The position numbers and the translations under genes were made by a program. DNA of 64,000 nucleotides, from contig NZ_JQMW01000011.1 of the NCBI RefSeq assembly GCF_000744935.1, positions 992,001 through 1,056,000 on the forward strand. The letters are read 5' to 3'. The stretch's first letter is position 1, and the number at the start of each line of letters is the position of its first letter. Shown here piece after piece: positions 17,116 through 26,602 of this stretch. This stretch comes from Clostridium sp. KNHs214. Its GTDB lineage: Bacteria > Bacillota > Clostridia > Clostridiales > Clostridiaceae. Below the pieces are notes generated by a model, which had not been told where the DNA came from, did no database searches, and saw nothing but the letters and a program-made list of their open reading frames with translations.

Positions 17116-18291
17116 TTAACTCCTTGGAGTATTACAGTAGGTATCTGTTTGATATAGCACAACCTTTAAAAGAAATCCCTCACCTTTTTTACTATTGTAT
17201 GACACGTTTCCGCCTAATTCTCCTACTCTTTCCCATATACTTTTAAGTCCAACTCCTTTTTCTATATACTCTGCCCCAACGCCATTGTCCTGCAAAGTTA
17301 TAACCAAGCTTTCTAGATTAAAATTCATAAATATATTAACCTTGGTTGCCTTTCCATGACGCAAGGAATTAGAAAGAAATTCTTGGACTATTCTATATAT
17401 GACAAAACATTTATCAGAATTTAAGCTCCACTTATCTTTAGTAAATCCTAACTTCACTTCTATACCTGTGAGTTTTTGAAAATTTTTAATCAGTGCCTCT
17501 ACTGCTAATATACCTTCATATTTATCAAATTCTATTGGCTTTAACTCTCTAACTGCCATCCTAACTTCTTGAAGGCTGTTTTTTGCAAATTCACCTAAGT
17601 TTTTAGCCATTAAAGCTGCTGCCATTGCATCCTTTTGGGCTATTTTTTCTATAGCACCCAGTTGTATTATCATAGTAGAAATACTATGACCTACACTATC
17701 ATGTATCTCCCTAGATATTCTATTTCTTTCTCGAAGCACCGTTAACTCCTCTATAGATTTGGCATAACTTTCTAAATCACTATTAGCTTTTTTAAGTTTC
17801 TCTTCTGAAATTCTCAATTTGTCATATAAATTTTGTGCTTTCAATTTCCCGTAATTCTCTTCTTTAATGTATCCAGCTAATATGGATAATGTTATTAATG
17901 CAGAACTTATAGATATCATCTCACTAAAATTTAAATAATACCCTGTTATAATCATCGTACTTATTGTTATACCACAGCTTATCCAAGATAAAATTTGACT
18001 TTTTATAAGTACAATACTATCTAAAGCAGCATTAAAGAAATAAAAGAATACCATGCCACCATAATTTCTATAACCAAAGTATGCCATACTGCACTCTAAT
18101 ATTAAAGATATAAAAACAAACTTTTCCTTATGACTGAGTATAAAAAATCTAATTTGATTATTTATTGTAAATAAAAGAATTAAAATAACCGTATCTATTT
18201 TTACATTATTCTTTTGAAATCCTACAATTCCTGCTATTAAAAGTGCAATAGCAGCATATCTAACTATTAATAGTAATTTTTTTCTCTCCAT
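17116..18291 (-). CDS. Membrane sensor histidine kinase (HisKA_3 type)
   Basis: 391 residues. Six closely spaced membrane helices fill the first about 155 residues with hardly any outside loop, the intramembrane-sensing layout. A coiled-coil linker follows (about 160-185), then the dimerisation/phospho-acceptor box EIHDSVGHSIS and the ATPase domain (N box FLSNSLRHG, DNGVG, GVGLKSIWERV). Such kinases often sense cell-envelope stress or antibiotics in the membrane and pair with LuxR-type regulators like the next gene. ATG at 18291 behind GGAAGGT. Confidence 0.9.
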   Translation of the reverse strand: MERKKLLLIVRYAAIALLIAGIVGFQKNNVKIDTVILILLFTINNQIRFFILSHKEKFVFISLILECSMAYFGYRNYGGMVFFYFFNAALDSIVLIKSQILSWISCGITISTMIITGYYLNFSEMISISSALITLSILAGYIKEENYGKLKAQNLYDKLRISEEKLKKANSDLESYAKSIEELTVLRERNRISREIHDSVGHSISTMIIQLGAIEKIAQKDAMAAALMAKNLGEFAKNSLQEVRMAVRELKPIEFDKYEGILAVEALIKNFQKLTGIEVKLGFTKDKWSLNSDKCFVIYRIVQEFLSNSLRHGKATKVNIFMNFNLESLVITLQDNGVGAEYIEKGVGLKSIWERVGELGGNVSYNSKKGEGFLLKVVLYQTDTYCNTPRS

Positions 18292-18402
18292 TTTTACCTT
18301 CCAAACTTTCCTCTATAATTTTGAAACACATATTAATTTAATCATCTTTTTTAAAATATTTCTACAATTACTTAAAATAATTTCAAAATTAATTTAATAA
18401 AA

Positions 18403-18441
18403 AAACCAGAAACCCACATTACTTTGGTGAATTTCTGGTTT
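18403..18441. terminator. Terminator after the nitroreductase gene
   Basis: Stem AAACCAGAAA/TTTCTGGTTT with an additional CCAC/GGTG step. The minus strand ends in a T run. It lies 12 nt past the stop. Confidence 0.8.
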
Positions 18442-18452
18442 ATATTAATAAA

Positions 18453-19235
18453 TTATTTTATTTTATGAGCATCCCAAAATTTCAATGCAGCTTCAACGGA
18501 TCTATTCATCTCTTTCATAAAATTTGACCCAGATTTCCTTCCATAAATTAACTGTCCAAAATTATCAGCATTAAATTTATTTCCCTTAACCACAAACTTT
18601 TCATTTTCTCTATACATTTCTTTAACTTCTTCCCTGTTTAATCTTTTATATTCCTCATCAAATACAATGTACTTTTTATCAAATCTTGGCTTTATTATTT
18701 TTTTAGCATCTTCTTCATAATAGCCTAATGCAAGCATGCATATAGGGAAAGTATAGTCTGGAAGATTTAATATCTCTCTATGCTTTTCATAGTTCTCCAT
18801 AACATCTCCTATGTAGCAAGACCCTATACCCAAAGCTTCTGCAGTTATTACTGCATTCTGTGCTGCTATTAACGCATCAGAACAGCCTAGTAAAAAGTCT
18901 CCCTTTCCTGGCGCTGTATAGTCCATATTATTCTTATGGCAATATTCCTCTACTCCACTGGCCTCATAATAATCATACTGTCTTTGCAAATCTGCAAGAA
19001 ATATAAGTACTACTGGTGCTGAAGCTATAAATGGCTGATTGTCACAAGTTTTGCTTAAAATCTCCTTTTTCTCCTTATCCTTAATTACAAGTATAGAATA
19101 AAACATCATATTTCCAGCAGTAGGAGCTCTCATGGCACCCTCTAATACTTCATTTAAATGTTCTTCCCTTATTTCTTTTTTGTCATATTTTCTAAGAGAT
19201 GTCCTGTTCTTTATTACACTTAAAACTTCATTCAT
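18453..19235 (-). CDS. Nitroreductase-family FMN oxidoreductase
   Basis: 260 residues. The nitroreductase core fills the first about 190 residues, with flavin-contact motifs RTSLRKYDKKEI near the N-terminus, APTAGNMMFYSILVI, and AEALGIGSCYIGDV. A C-terminal tail of about 60 residues carries further conserved-looking basic residues. Likely NAD(P)H-dependent reduction of nitro compounds or quinones; natural substrate unknown. ATG at 19235 with GGGGGTG upstream. Monocistronic. Confidence 0.88.
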   Translation of the reverse strand: MNEVLSVIKNRTSLRKYDKKEIREEHLNEVLEGAMRAPTAGNMMFYSILVIKDKEKKEILSKTCDNQPFIASAPVVLIFLADLQRQYDYYEASGVEEYCHKNNMDYTAPGKGDFLLGCSDALIAAQNAVITAEALGIGSCYIGDVMENYEKHREILNLPDYTFPICMLALGYYEEDAKKIIKPRFDKKYIVFDEEYKRLNREEVKEMYRENEKFVVKGNKFNADNFGQLIYGRKSGSNFMKEMNRSVEAALKFWDAHKIK

Positions 19236-19673
19236 AAATACACCCCCAATTTATTTAACTGTGCCTAAAATAAAAAAAGGCTCTAGAAAGTCACTAACTT
19301 TTCAGAAAACCTTATTTATATACATAACCATTTGTTCTACGTACTTTTACGGATATTTTCTATTATATTTTATAATCTAAGCGATAATGAATACTACATT
19401 ATGTAGTACATCTTCTAAATTATTTTAGGGTACTTATGCCCTATGCTATATTATTTCATTTAAAATTTATATATATACTATATAAAAAAAACGTAAGGTT
19501 GTCAAGGAAATTTTAGAAATTTCTCAAAATAATGAGTTTTTTTATTTATATTTGTTTTGCCACTATACAACGACCCTATTATTTATTTCCTTTTTGAACC
19601 GTATTCTAATATAATAAAATATGCCTTGTTAAAACCCAACACTAAAATTCTCAGTTCCAAAAAAATTTTAGTA
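19236..19673. other. Intergenic region with a perfect palindrome
   Basis: No gene is supported; a 73-codon frame on the minus strand runs through the MITE and has no ribosome binding site. The one notable site is TACTACATTATGTAGTA (19392-19408), with 8-bp perfect arms around one base. It lies about 160 bp upstream of the nitroreductase start and could be an operator for it (inference). Confidence 0.4.
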
Positions 19674-19833
19674 AGGTACATGAAAAGAAATAACATGTGA
19701 AAGATGCTTGTATATTTTGTGTCAGACAAGGAAGCAGGTTCCTCCGATAGTAGGAACTCTCGGTGGGTTCTGCTGATGCAGTATGACGCAAAATAGACTA
19801 GCATACTGACTTGTTATTTATTTGAATGTGCCT
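19674..19833. mobile_element. MITE family B, copy B2, abutting the helD ribosome binding site
   Basis: 160-bp copy of the element at 2636-2794, including both 26-bp imperfect inverted ends and the inner GCAGGTTCC hairpin. Its right end GAATGTGCCT stops 4 nt before TTGGAGG, the Shine-Dalgarno of the helicase gene, so the element forms the 5' leader of that mRNA. Confidence 0.85.
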
Positions 19834-19851
19834 AAATTGGAGGATAATGAT

Positions 19852-22134
19852 ATGCCTGCTTTTGAACATCCAGATTATAAAAATGAGTGTAAAAAACTAG
19901 ATACAACTCTTAATTACTTAAAAAACTTTGATGAGATTATAAGTAAACAAAAGAAAAGAATTGATGAAGCTGTTGAATACAGCACAAGTCATTATAACTC
20001 AGACAATGCCGAGCAGTTCAATGAGCTTGTTATAAATGAAGCTCTTCAAGTTAGCATGAAGTCTAGACTTAAAAATATCAGTAGAAGTCTTTCTAAGCCT
20101 TATTTTGCTAGAATAGATTTTACTGAAGAAGGTCTGGACAAAATAGGTAAATACTATATAGGTAAAATGTCTCTTCTCGATGAAAAAACCGGAGAATTTT
20201 TAATTGTAGATTGGCGGTCACCTGTGGCCAATCTTTACTATGAAGGCAGACTGGGAGAAGCCAGCTATAATTGTCCCGATGGGGATATACATGGGGATAT
20301 ATCTCTAAAAAGGCAATACACCATAGAAAATGCCTGTCTTAAAGAAATTTTTGATATAGACATAACCACCAATGATGACTTTCTTCAAGCTGCGCTTGGC
20401 TCCAATAAAGATAATAGACTAAAAGATATTGTATCCACAATCCAATCAGAACAAAATCAGGTTATTAGAGCAGATATGTGGAAACCTCTTATAGTACAAG
20501 GGGCCGCTGGTGGTGGAAAAACTACTATAGCTTTACATAGGATTGCCTATCTTATGTATAACTATGAAAAAACATTAAAACCAGAAAACTTTATGATAAT
20601 AGCCCCAAATAGATTCTTTTTAAGTTATATATCAGAGGTTCTACCAGAGCTTGGTGTAGAGAATGTAACACAAACCACTTTTGAAGACTTTGCTTTTAAT
20701 GTAATAGGAAAAAACATAGGCAAAAAACCTAGCTTGAAATCACCTCACGAAAAGCTATCTACCATAATAGAAAATTATTCAGACAAAAAATCTAAAGAAA
20801 ACAATAATATTATTGAAGCCTCATGTTTTAAATCTTCATTAGAATTTAAAGAGCTTCTCAATAAATATTTAAAATATATAGAATACCATTATATCCCTAA
20901 AGAAGATTTCAAAGTACATGACTTTGTGCTTTTCACCTACAAAGAGATTCAAAAACTCTTCATAAAGGATTATAGCTATCTACCTTTTTCCAAGAGAATT
21001 AATGAAATAAAGAAAAGCATGATAAATAGGGTGAAATATCAAAGGGATAAAATATTAGATCGTGTAGATAAAGAATATGAATGGAAGCTAGACAAAGTTA
21101 GAGCTTCCATGGGTGATTGCCCAGAGAGAAGATCTCAAATAATTGAGATTATAGATGAACGAGATAATCTACTTTTAAATATCAAAAAAGGACTTAAAAC
21201 TGTTATAAAAGATTATACTTCAAAAATTCCTAAAAGATCTGTATGGCAATACTATGAAAATTTCTTAATAAATTTATCTAAATTAAATACCGATGAATCA
21301 ATGTGCGAACTTATAGATTACATAAAAGATTACTCCCTTGAAAACTTAAAGAATAAGAATATAGAAGTGGAAGACTTATCACCGCTAATGTACATCTCCA
21401 TATCAGTATATGGTCTCAGTGAAAAAATAAATTTAAGGCACATTGTAATTGATGAAGCACAAGACTTTAGTTTATTTCAGCTTTATGTACTTAAGAAAAT
21501 AGTAAACAGTAGCTCCTTTACAATACTTGGAGACCTATGTCAAGGTATATATAGCTACAGAGGAATCCATGATTGGAATGATGTAGCAAAATATATATTT
21601 ACAGATGAAAATTCAAGCCATCTTTGCCTAGAGCAAAGTTACAGAACCACCATTGAAATAATGAATGCAGCCAGTGAAGTTATAGGAGGACTAAACGATC
21701 CTCGCCTTCCGAAGGCCAAGCCTGTAATACGTCATGGTGATGAGGTTAAGGTTTTTGAAAAGGATTCTCTTAAGAATATTGCCAAGGATATTGATGATAA
21801 AATAGAAAAACTGCTCCAAAGTGAATATAAATCCATGGCTATAATATGTAAAACATTAGATGAATGCATAAAACTAAAATCCCTATTAAAAGAAAAGAAA
21901 AAGGTTTCTGTAATAACCGGTAAGGAAAAGGACTATCCCGGTGGAATAGTATTAATTCCCTGCTATCTTGCAAAGGGCTTGGAATTTGATGTGGCTATAA
22001 TTGCTAATGCATCAAAGGATATGTACACAGAAAGTGAATTAGATGTAAAACTTCTTTACGTAGCCATGACCAGACCCCTACACGAACTTTACATTTATTC
22101 TCTTGGAGAAAAGACTAAAATACTGCCAATTTAA
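19852..22134 (+). CDS. helD: HelD-like UvrD/Rep-family helicase (RNA polymerase-recycling ATPase)
   Basis: 760 residues. Superfamily 1 helicase motifs: Walker A GAAGGGKTT at about 220, motif II (IDEAQDF), motif III (LGDLCQGIYSYRGI), motif IV-like LEQSYRTT, and the C-terminal KGLEFDVAII with TRPLHELYI. The N-terminal coiled-coil (KQKKRIDEAVEY) and the long insertion between motifs Ia and II match Gram-positive HelD, which pries stalled RNA polymerase off DNA. I choose ATG 19852 (MPAFEHPDY) with TTGGAGG 8 nt upstream; a TTG 30 nt earlier lies inside MITE-B. Monocistronic; a MITE-C hairpin serves as terminator. Confidence 0.87.
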   Translation: MPAFEHPDYKNECKKLDTTLNYLKNFDEIISKQKKRIDEAVEYSTSHYNSDNAEQFNELVINEALQVSMKSRLKNISRSLSKPYFARIDFTEEGLDKIGKYYIGKMSLLDEKTGEFLIVDWRSPVANLYYEGRLGEASYNCPDGDIHGDISLKRQYTIENACLKEIFDIDITTNDDFLQAALGSNKDNRLKDIVSTIQSEQNQVIRADMWKPLIVQGAAGGGKTTIALHRIAYLMYNYEKTLKPENFMIIAPNRFFLSYISEVLPELGVENVTQTTFEDFAFNVIGKNIGKKPSLKSPHEKLSTIIENYSDKKSKENNNIIEASCFKSSLEFKELLNKYLKYIEYHYIPKEDFKVHDFVLFTYKEIQKLFIKDYSYLPFSKRINEIKKSMINRVKYQRDKILDRVDKEYEWKLDKVRASMGDCPERRSQIIEIIDERDNLLLNIKKGLKTVIKDYTSKIPKRSVWQYYENFLINLSKLNTDESMCELIDYIKDYSLENLKNKNIEVEDLSPLMYISISVYGLSEKINLRHIVIDEAQDFSLFQLYVLKKIVNSSSFTILGDLCQGIYSYRGIHDWNDVAKYIFTDENSSHLCLEQSYRTTIEIMNAASEVIGGLNDPRLPKAKPVIRHGDEVKVFEKDSLKNIAKDIDDKIEKLLQSEYKSMAIICKTLDECIKLKSLLKEKKKVSVITGKEKDYPGGIVLIPCYLAKGLEFDVAIIANASKDMYTESELDVKLLYVAMTRPLHELYIYSLGEKTKILPI

Positions 22135-22139
22135 AAACA

Positions 22140-22239
22140 AAGGCTATTACATTAAGTATCTTACATACAATATGGTTGTTCCATAGATTAAAGTACCGAA
22201 CAACCTATTGTAGTATTTACTTTATAATGTACTAGCCTT
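22140..22239. mobile_element. MITE family C, copy C1 (also a terminator hairpin)
   Basis: About 100-bp near-palindrome: AAGGCTATTACATTAAG and its inverted partner CTTTATAATGTACTAGCCTT, arms about 41 bp with mismatches, closed by GGTTGTT/AACAACC. Shares the internal strings CATTAAG, TTACATACAATAT and TTGTAGTATTTA with copy C2 at 41888-41989. It lies between convergent helD and the AAA-ATPase gene, and the T-rich end makes it a plausible bidirectional terminator. Confidence 0.65.
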
Positions 22240-22247
22240 TTATTATT

Positions 22248-23951
22248 CTAAATTTCCTCTTCCACATAAACATCCTTTTTACCAACAACAACTATCAAGA
22301 GTTTTTTCATATTATCCAAATTAAAAGTCTTTCTTAATTTATCACTATTTTTATATTTACTAATTTGCTTTAATCCTTCTGATTTAATTTTATCAAATGC
22401 ATTTCTATCCTTTTCCTTTATATACTTTAGTTCTATAAGCCATTCATAATTTATACTTTCTGCAAAAGCTTTATTCTTGGACAATAATATATCAATGAAG
22501 CCCTCTTCAACCTCATACTCGCTATTAGCAATATATATATTGTTCATAAAAATAGATAATATCAAAATTTTAATATGCTTTTCATCAAATTTAACTAAGT
22601 CCCTATTAGAAAGACTTTCTAAACTTTTCTTTAGACATTGTATAAATTTATTGCAATTTCCCTTTACAGCCATTTCATTTATTGCGGCTTTAATTTTTTT
22701 ATTATCTATATCTAGTTTATGTGTCTCCGCAAGTTTTAATTTAAAATACTCCCAATATATTTCCCTCATAGCTATATTAGGAATTACTAATGTAACATCC
22801 CCCAGAAAAGATTCTTTAATAGTTAACATTCCCATATAAAAAAGTAATGAAACAAAGTTTTCTTTTCTATCATACATATATTCTAAATTAAATCTTTGAA
22901 CTAAAGTAGTTTCTATTTGACCTTCAGCTAAAATAGTTTCAATAGTTTCTTCGTCTTTAAAATTAAATGCTAATGTTTCTAATTTCTTATAATCTGTTTT
23001 TATATTTAAATCTAACATATTCTTTGGATACTTATTATATCTTACTAGATTATCAAAAAAGTATAATACCATATTAGGATTAAAAAGACGCTGTTTACTA
23101 TCTTCACTAAAAAGATATCCATTATAATATTGTTTCATATCATCAATTAAGATATCCCTGCTGAATATATTAAACAAACATAACCTTTCCATTAATGTCT
23201 CCAATTCAGGTAGAGTAAACCCCATCATTTCATTGTACATTTTTTCTAATGTAAGATTTTTAGTTATATTAAAACCACTAGTTAAATCATCTAATAATAT
23301 TGGACTAACTCCCGTCATAAATATTCTATCTACAGTAGTTGTAGTTAGTGCCTTCAACGCTTTATAAAAAGTTCTTATATATCCTTGACTAGAAATTATA
23401 TCATAATAAAGTTCTTCATTAGTTGTAATCAAATCATTAGCAAAGTTATCATACTCATCTATTAAAACAAATATTTTCTTACCTACATTAGAAGTCATTG
23501 ACGCAGCAAAATTTATCGCTCCTATAGAATTATTAAATTGAAGTTTATCATTTTTACAATCTAATATATTATAATATCTAATGAAAAAATCTTTTACTGA
23601 TTCTATAACCCGCTCATCAAAACTCTCAATAAGCTCCTCTTTTCCCCCAAAAGTTTTTATGTTTGAAAAATCTAATTTTAAAATTAAATAAGAATTTCTT
23701 TTTTCTGTAGGATTACTCCCTATATATAAATTTCCAAATAACTCCTCAAACCTATCCTTTTGATTAATATCATAATAATTGCGAAGCATTGACAAAAATA
23801 AGCTCTTTCCAAATCTTCTAGGTCTAATAAAAAATTCATATGATGCATCATTCTCTAACAATTCTATATATTTTGTTTTATCTACATATAAATAGTTTTC
23901 CGTTACTACTTTTTCAAAATCTGATTCTCCATATGGGATTTTAACATTCAT
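22248..23951 (-). CDS. AAA-ATPase-like / PD-(D/E)XK nuclease-fold protein
   Basis: 567 residues. The N-terminal half is the 'AAA-ATPase-like' domain common in clostridia and Bacteroides (start IPYGESDFEKV, YVDKTKYIELLE, degenerate P-loop RPRRFGKSLFLS, and VLIDEYDNF as Walker B). The last about 100 residues are the usual nuclease-like domain (INYEWLIELKYIKEKD, with the ELK of a PD-(D/E)XK core). These proteins occur in many near-identical copies per genome; their role is unknown, and defence or selfish behaviour has been suggested. ATG at 23951 behind AAGGGTGAG. No partner gene. Confidence 0.85.
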   Translation of the reverse strand: MNVKIPYGESDFEKVVTENYLYVDKTKYIELLENDASYEFFIRPRRFGKSLFLSMLRNYYDINQKDRFEELFGNLYIGSNPTEKRNSYLILKLDFSNIKTFGGKEELIESFDERVIESVKDFFIRYYNILDCKNDKLQFNNSIGAINFAASMTSNVGKKIFVLIDEYDNFANDLITTNEELYYDIISSQGYIRTFYKALKALTTTTVDRIFMTGVSPILLDDLTSGFNITKNLTLEKMYNEMMGFTLPELETLMERLCLFNIFSRDILIDDMKQYYNGYLFSEDSKQRLFNPNMVLYFFDNLVRYNKYPKNMLDLNIKTDYKKLETLAFNFKDEETIETILAEGQIETTLVQRFNLEYMYDRKENFVSLLFYMGMLTIKESFLGDVTLVIPNIAMREIYWEYFKLKLAETHKLDIDNKKIKAAINEMAVKGNCNKFIQCLKKSLESLSNRDLVKFDEKHIKILILSIFMNNIYIANSEYEVEEGFIDILLSKNKAFAESINYEWLIELKYIKEKDRNAFDKIKSEGLKQISKYKNSDKLRKTFNLDNMKKLLIVVVGKKDVYVEEEI

Positions 23952-24050
23952 TTAACTCACCCTTTTTATAATTATAACTTCATTTGTGACCCTTACTTAC
24001 ATTATACCAAATTCAGTTAATATTTATCATACTTTTTTATTATCCATTGC

Positions 24051-24111
24051 CTATTCCACAGTTCTGATGAAATCAATTATATATTGCCTATTCCACAACT
24101 CTTATAGTATA
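24051..24111 (-). pseudogene. Two relic C-termini of FtsX-type permeases
   Basis: Minus-strand 24080-24051 reads IIDFIRTVE-stop and matches the end of the 30350 permease gene at 24 of 30 bases, including 14 identical in a row. Minus-strand 24111-24088 reads YTIRVVE-stop with 19 of 24 matches. They are separated by the direct repeat GTGGAATAGGCAAT. They appear to be tails left by deleted array members downstream of the present array. Confidence 0.5.
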
Positions 24112-24152
24112 AATATTTTAAGTCATAAATCAATTAATGATACACGTTGTTA

Positions 24153-25385
24153 TTACGCTACCACATCTTTTTTCACAAACACCACATGAGTTATTCCATA
24201 GCATACTCCAATCCACACTAAAAGAAGTATAACTGAGAATTTAAATGTTATAAAATCCACCGCCAGCACCCTATTTATACCGCCACTTACAACATAAATA
24301 CTATTATGGTAAATTGGAAATAGAAATGCTAAAATCCGGTCTAGTACTGTAGCGGGGCTTAATCGTTGCATAGAATAATCATTAACCTTTATATTGAAAA
24401 TAGCATGGGTAAATGCTATTAAAATTAAGGAAAGTATCATGGAATTGTTTGGATTTTTAATTACTACAGCCATGAGAAAACAAAAGGCTATAGTGGAAGT
24501 TACACCTAAAACTTGAAGTATTAGCATCTTTACAATTAAGCTTCCTTGGGAAATCAAAACCCCGCTACCTATCTCTGGAACTATAGCGCCTCTTAATTCT
24601 TTAATACGAATAGCATCTACAATTCTGTATTTTACCTCCCCCAAAAATGGCAAAGAAGCATCTCCAAATCCGAATATTAACCCTACCAAAATAAAATAGA
24701 TAAATTCTAAAAGTAAAATCATTAAATTCACAGTTACTACGGCCACTATGAATTTACTTAGTATTACCTTCCACCTTTTAATAGGTTTTGTAAGCAAAAG
24801 CTTTATAGTGGCAGGCTTATTTTCTCCTGAAACCACATTAGAGGCCATTACTCCCACTATAATAAAAAGTCCGAAAGTTCCTATTATTCTAATTGTATCT
24901 GGGAAATTATTAAATGCAGTTATCTTATCATCATAATCATATGGTATATTATGATCTAAATAGTACTTTTTTAAGCGAATATTAGATAGCTCTGAATGCT
25001 CAGCATCAGGATGAAGCTCGCTATTTCTCTTTAAGTTATCTTGTGAAGATTTAATATCCCTCTCAACTTTCTTCCTCCAAGGAATATTCGGGTCAGCTTT
25101 CATTTTTTCAACTTCTAAAAATTCTTTTCCCTCTTTCAATAATTTATCATAAGCACTACTAACAGCAACTGCCTCTTTATCCTTTTCTTGATTTCCTTTC
25201 TCTTCTAATTCATTAACATACTTTTGCATTTTATCTATAGTATTTTTTACCCCAACTCTTTTAGGCCTTACACACACTATTAAAAAAAACATCAAAATAA
25301 AAATTGCAATTAAAAAGGCTAACCCAACTAAAAATTTCTTATTTCTTATAAATTTCTTAAACTCAATGCCCATAAGTGTAAACAT
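24153..25385 (-). CDS. ABC-2 type transporter permease (BcrB/YdbJ-like)
   Basis: 410 residues. An N-terminal membrane helix (FLVGLAFLIAIFILMFFLIV), then a charged coiled-coil extracytoplasmic region of about 130 residues, then five membrane helices; SGENKPATIKLLLTKPIKR is the usual cytoplasmic loop of this permease type. ATG 25385 (MFTLMGIEFKKF) is chosen because GGGGGAAC lies 6 nt ahead. Homologous in layout to the next permease; the two likely form a heterodimer driven by the 26603 ATPase. Confidence 0.85.
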   Translation of the reverse strand: MFTLMGIEFKKFIRNKKFLVGLAFLIAIFILMFFLIVCVRPKRVGVKNTIDKMQKYVNELEEKGNQEKDKEAVAVSSAYDKLLKEGKEFLEVEKMKADPNIPWRKKVERDIKSSQDNLKRNSELHPDAEHSELSNIRLKKYYLDHNIPYDYDDKITAFNNFPDTIRIIGTFGLFIIVGVMASNVVSGENKPATIKLLLTKPIKRWKVILSKFIVAVVTVNLMILLLEFIYFILVGLIFGFGDASLPFLGEVKYRIVDAIRIKELRGAIVPEIGSGVLISQGSLIVKMLILQVLGVTSTIAFCFLMAVVIKNPNNSMILSLILIAFTHAIFNIKVNDYSMQRLSPATVLDRILAFLFPIYHNSIYVVSGGINRVLAVDFITFKFSVILLLVWIGVCYGITHVVFVKKDVVA

Positions 25386-25425
25386 AAAGTTCCCCCAATC
25401 TAATTTAAATGCCACTACAGCTAAT

Positions 25426-26601
25426 CTAAATTACAATATCCTTTTTCTTAAAATAACTAGAGGCTGTAACTAAAAAAACAGCTCCCCACAATATGCAAAC
25501 TAAAACCCCTAAAGGTATATTTATATTTGTAGAATTTAGATTTAAATTTATGACCCCTTCAATTAAGGACTTTCCATCTCCATAGGTGGTGAATAAATAG
25601 GGATATATTTTTGATAAGGACTCCTGAGGCAATATGAAGGTTGCCATATTTAAACAAAATATTATTATTGAACTTACCATTAAACTTGCCACATTGTTTT
25701 TAAATAATGTAGATATTAATATTCCAAAGCTACAATATACAAAAATACACATAAGCTGCAAAAGAAGTAACTGAATAAGGTATTTATATACTGGAACTAT
25801 ATAAGAACTACCTATAATAGCTGTAACCCTTTCTAATTCATCCACATGATATTTCGTCCCAATAACTACGGGATAGGATGGATTTCCCCTATTAAATATC
25901 AACCCTATAATTACAAACATTAAAAATTCAATAATAAAAACTGTTAGAATAGAAACTAAAAATCCACTTAAAAATTTTGTTATTATAAATCTCACTCTTC
26001 CTATGGGTTTTGTTATAGCTAATTTTATGGTGGAATACTGCATCTCAGAGCTTACACTATCATAAGTTAATATTATTATTAAAAGTGGTAGAAAAATCAC
26101 ATTAATAAATCCCATAAGGTTTTTCATATCCCTAAAGGAATAAATTTTGTATAAGGGCTGAGGCTCCATATTCTCTTTTAGTAAATGATCATTTAGAAGA
26201 ATCTCACCATTTATCCTCTCAATGGCATTATAGTCCAGAGCTATTTTATAATCTTCTCTTTCCTTTTTTAAGGCTTTGTTTTTGTTTTTAAGCTTTTCTT
26301 TCCAATTATAGTTAGGGTTTTTTATCTCCTCTGAAAGCTCCTTATTTTCTCTTTCCAAGCTCTTTATCTTAAGCTTATAGGTTTTTATTTTCTCATCTTT
26401 AATACCATCTTCCTTTAATTTTGCCTTATACTCCACTAGAAGCTTTTCGTTGTTCTTAATTTTTATCTCAGGTCTTTCACTTTTCGCATCCCCATATAAC
26501 CCGTAGGTTTTAAAGATAAATAAAACTAAGAGCCCTATAAGAAAAATTAAATATTTCTTATTTTTTAAGATTTTATAAATTTCTACCTTAAAAAAATCCA
26601 A
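25426..26601 (-). CDS. ABC-2 type transporter permease (BcrB-like)
   Basis: 391 residues. Same plan as the downstream permease: helix at about 19-38, a strongly charged coiled coil (residues about 50-130, many Lys/Glu), then membrane helices containing the shared loop SSEMQYSTIKLAITKPIGR. TTG start at 26601, one base pair past the ATPase stop, behind AAGGGGGC. Middle gene of an ATPase-permease-permease operon. Confidence 0.85.
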   Translation of the reverse strand: MDFFKVEIYKILKNKKYLIFLIGLLVLFIFKTYGLYGDAKSERPEIKIKNNEKLLVEYKAKLKEDGIKDEKIKTYKLKIKSLERENKELSEEIKNPNYNWKEKLKNKNKALKKEREDYKIALDYNAIERINGEILLNDHLLKENMEPQPLYKIYSFRDMKNLMGFINVIFLPLLIIILTYDSVSSEMQYSTIKLAITKPIGRVRFIITKFLSGFLVSILTVFIIEFLMFVIIGLIFNRGNPSYPVVIGTKYHVDELERVTAIIGSSYIVPVYKYLIQLLLLQLMCIFVYCSFGILISTLFKNNVASLMVSSIIIFCLNMATFILPQESLSKIYPYLFTTYGDGKSLIEGVINLNLNSTNINIPLGVLVCILWGAVFLVTASSYFKKKDIVI

Positions 26602-26602
26602 G

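Noticed and set aside
19583-19804. 73-codon ORF on the minus strand through MITE-B copy B2
   Set aside because: Runs through a non-coding palindromic element, has no ribosome binding site and no recognisable protein features.
19822-19851. TTG start for helD inside MITE-B
   Set aside because: ATG 19852 has TTGGAGG at the right distance, and the extra residues come from the element end with no upstream Shine-Dalgarno.
22248-23951. AAA-ATPase gene as part of a defence island with helD
   Set aside because: The neighbouring genes are convergent, separated by a terminator-like element and not defence-related; no second defence gene is nearby.
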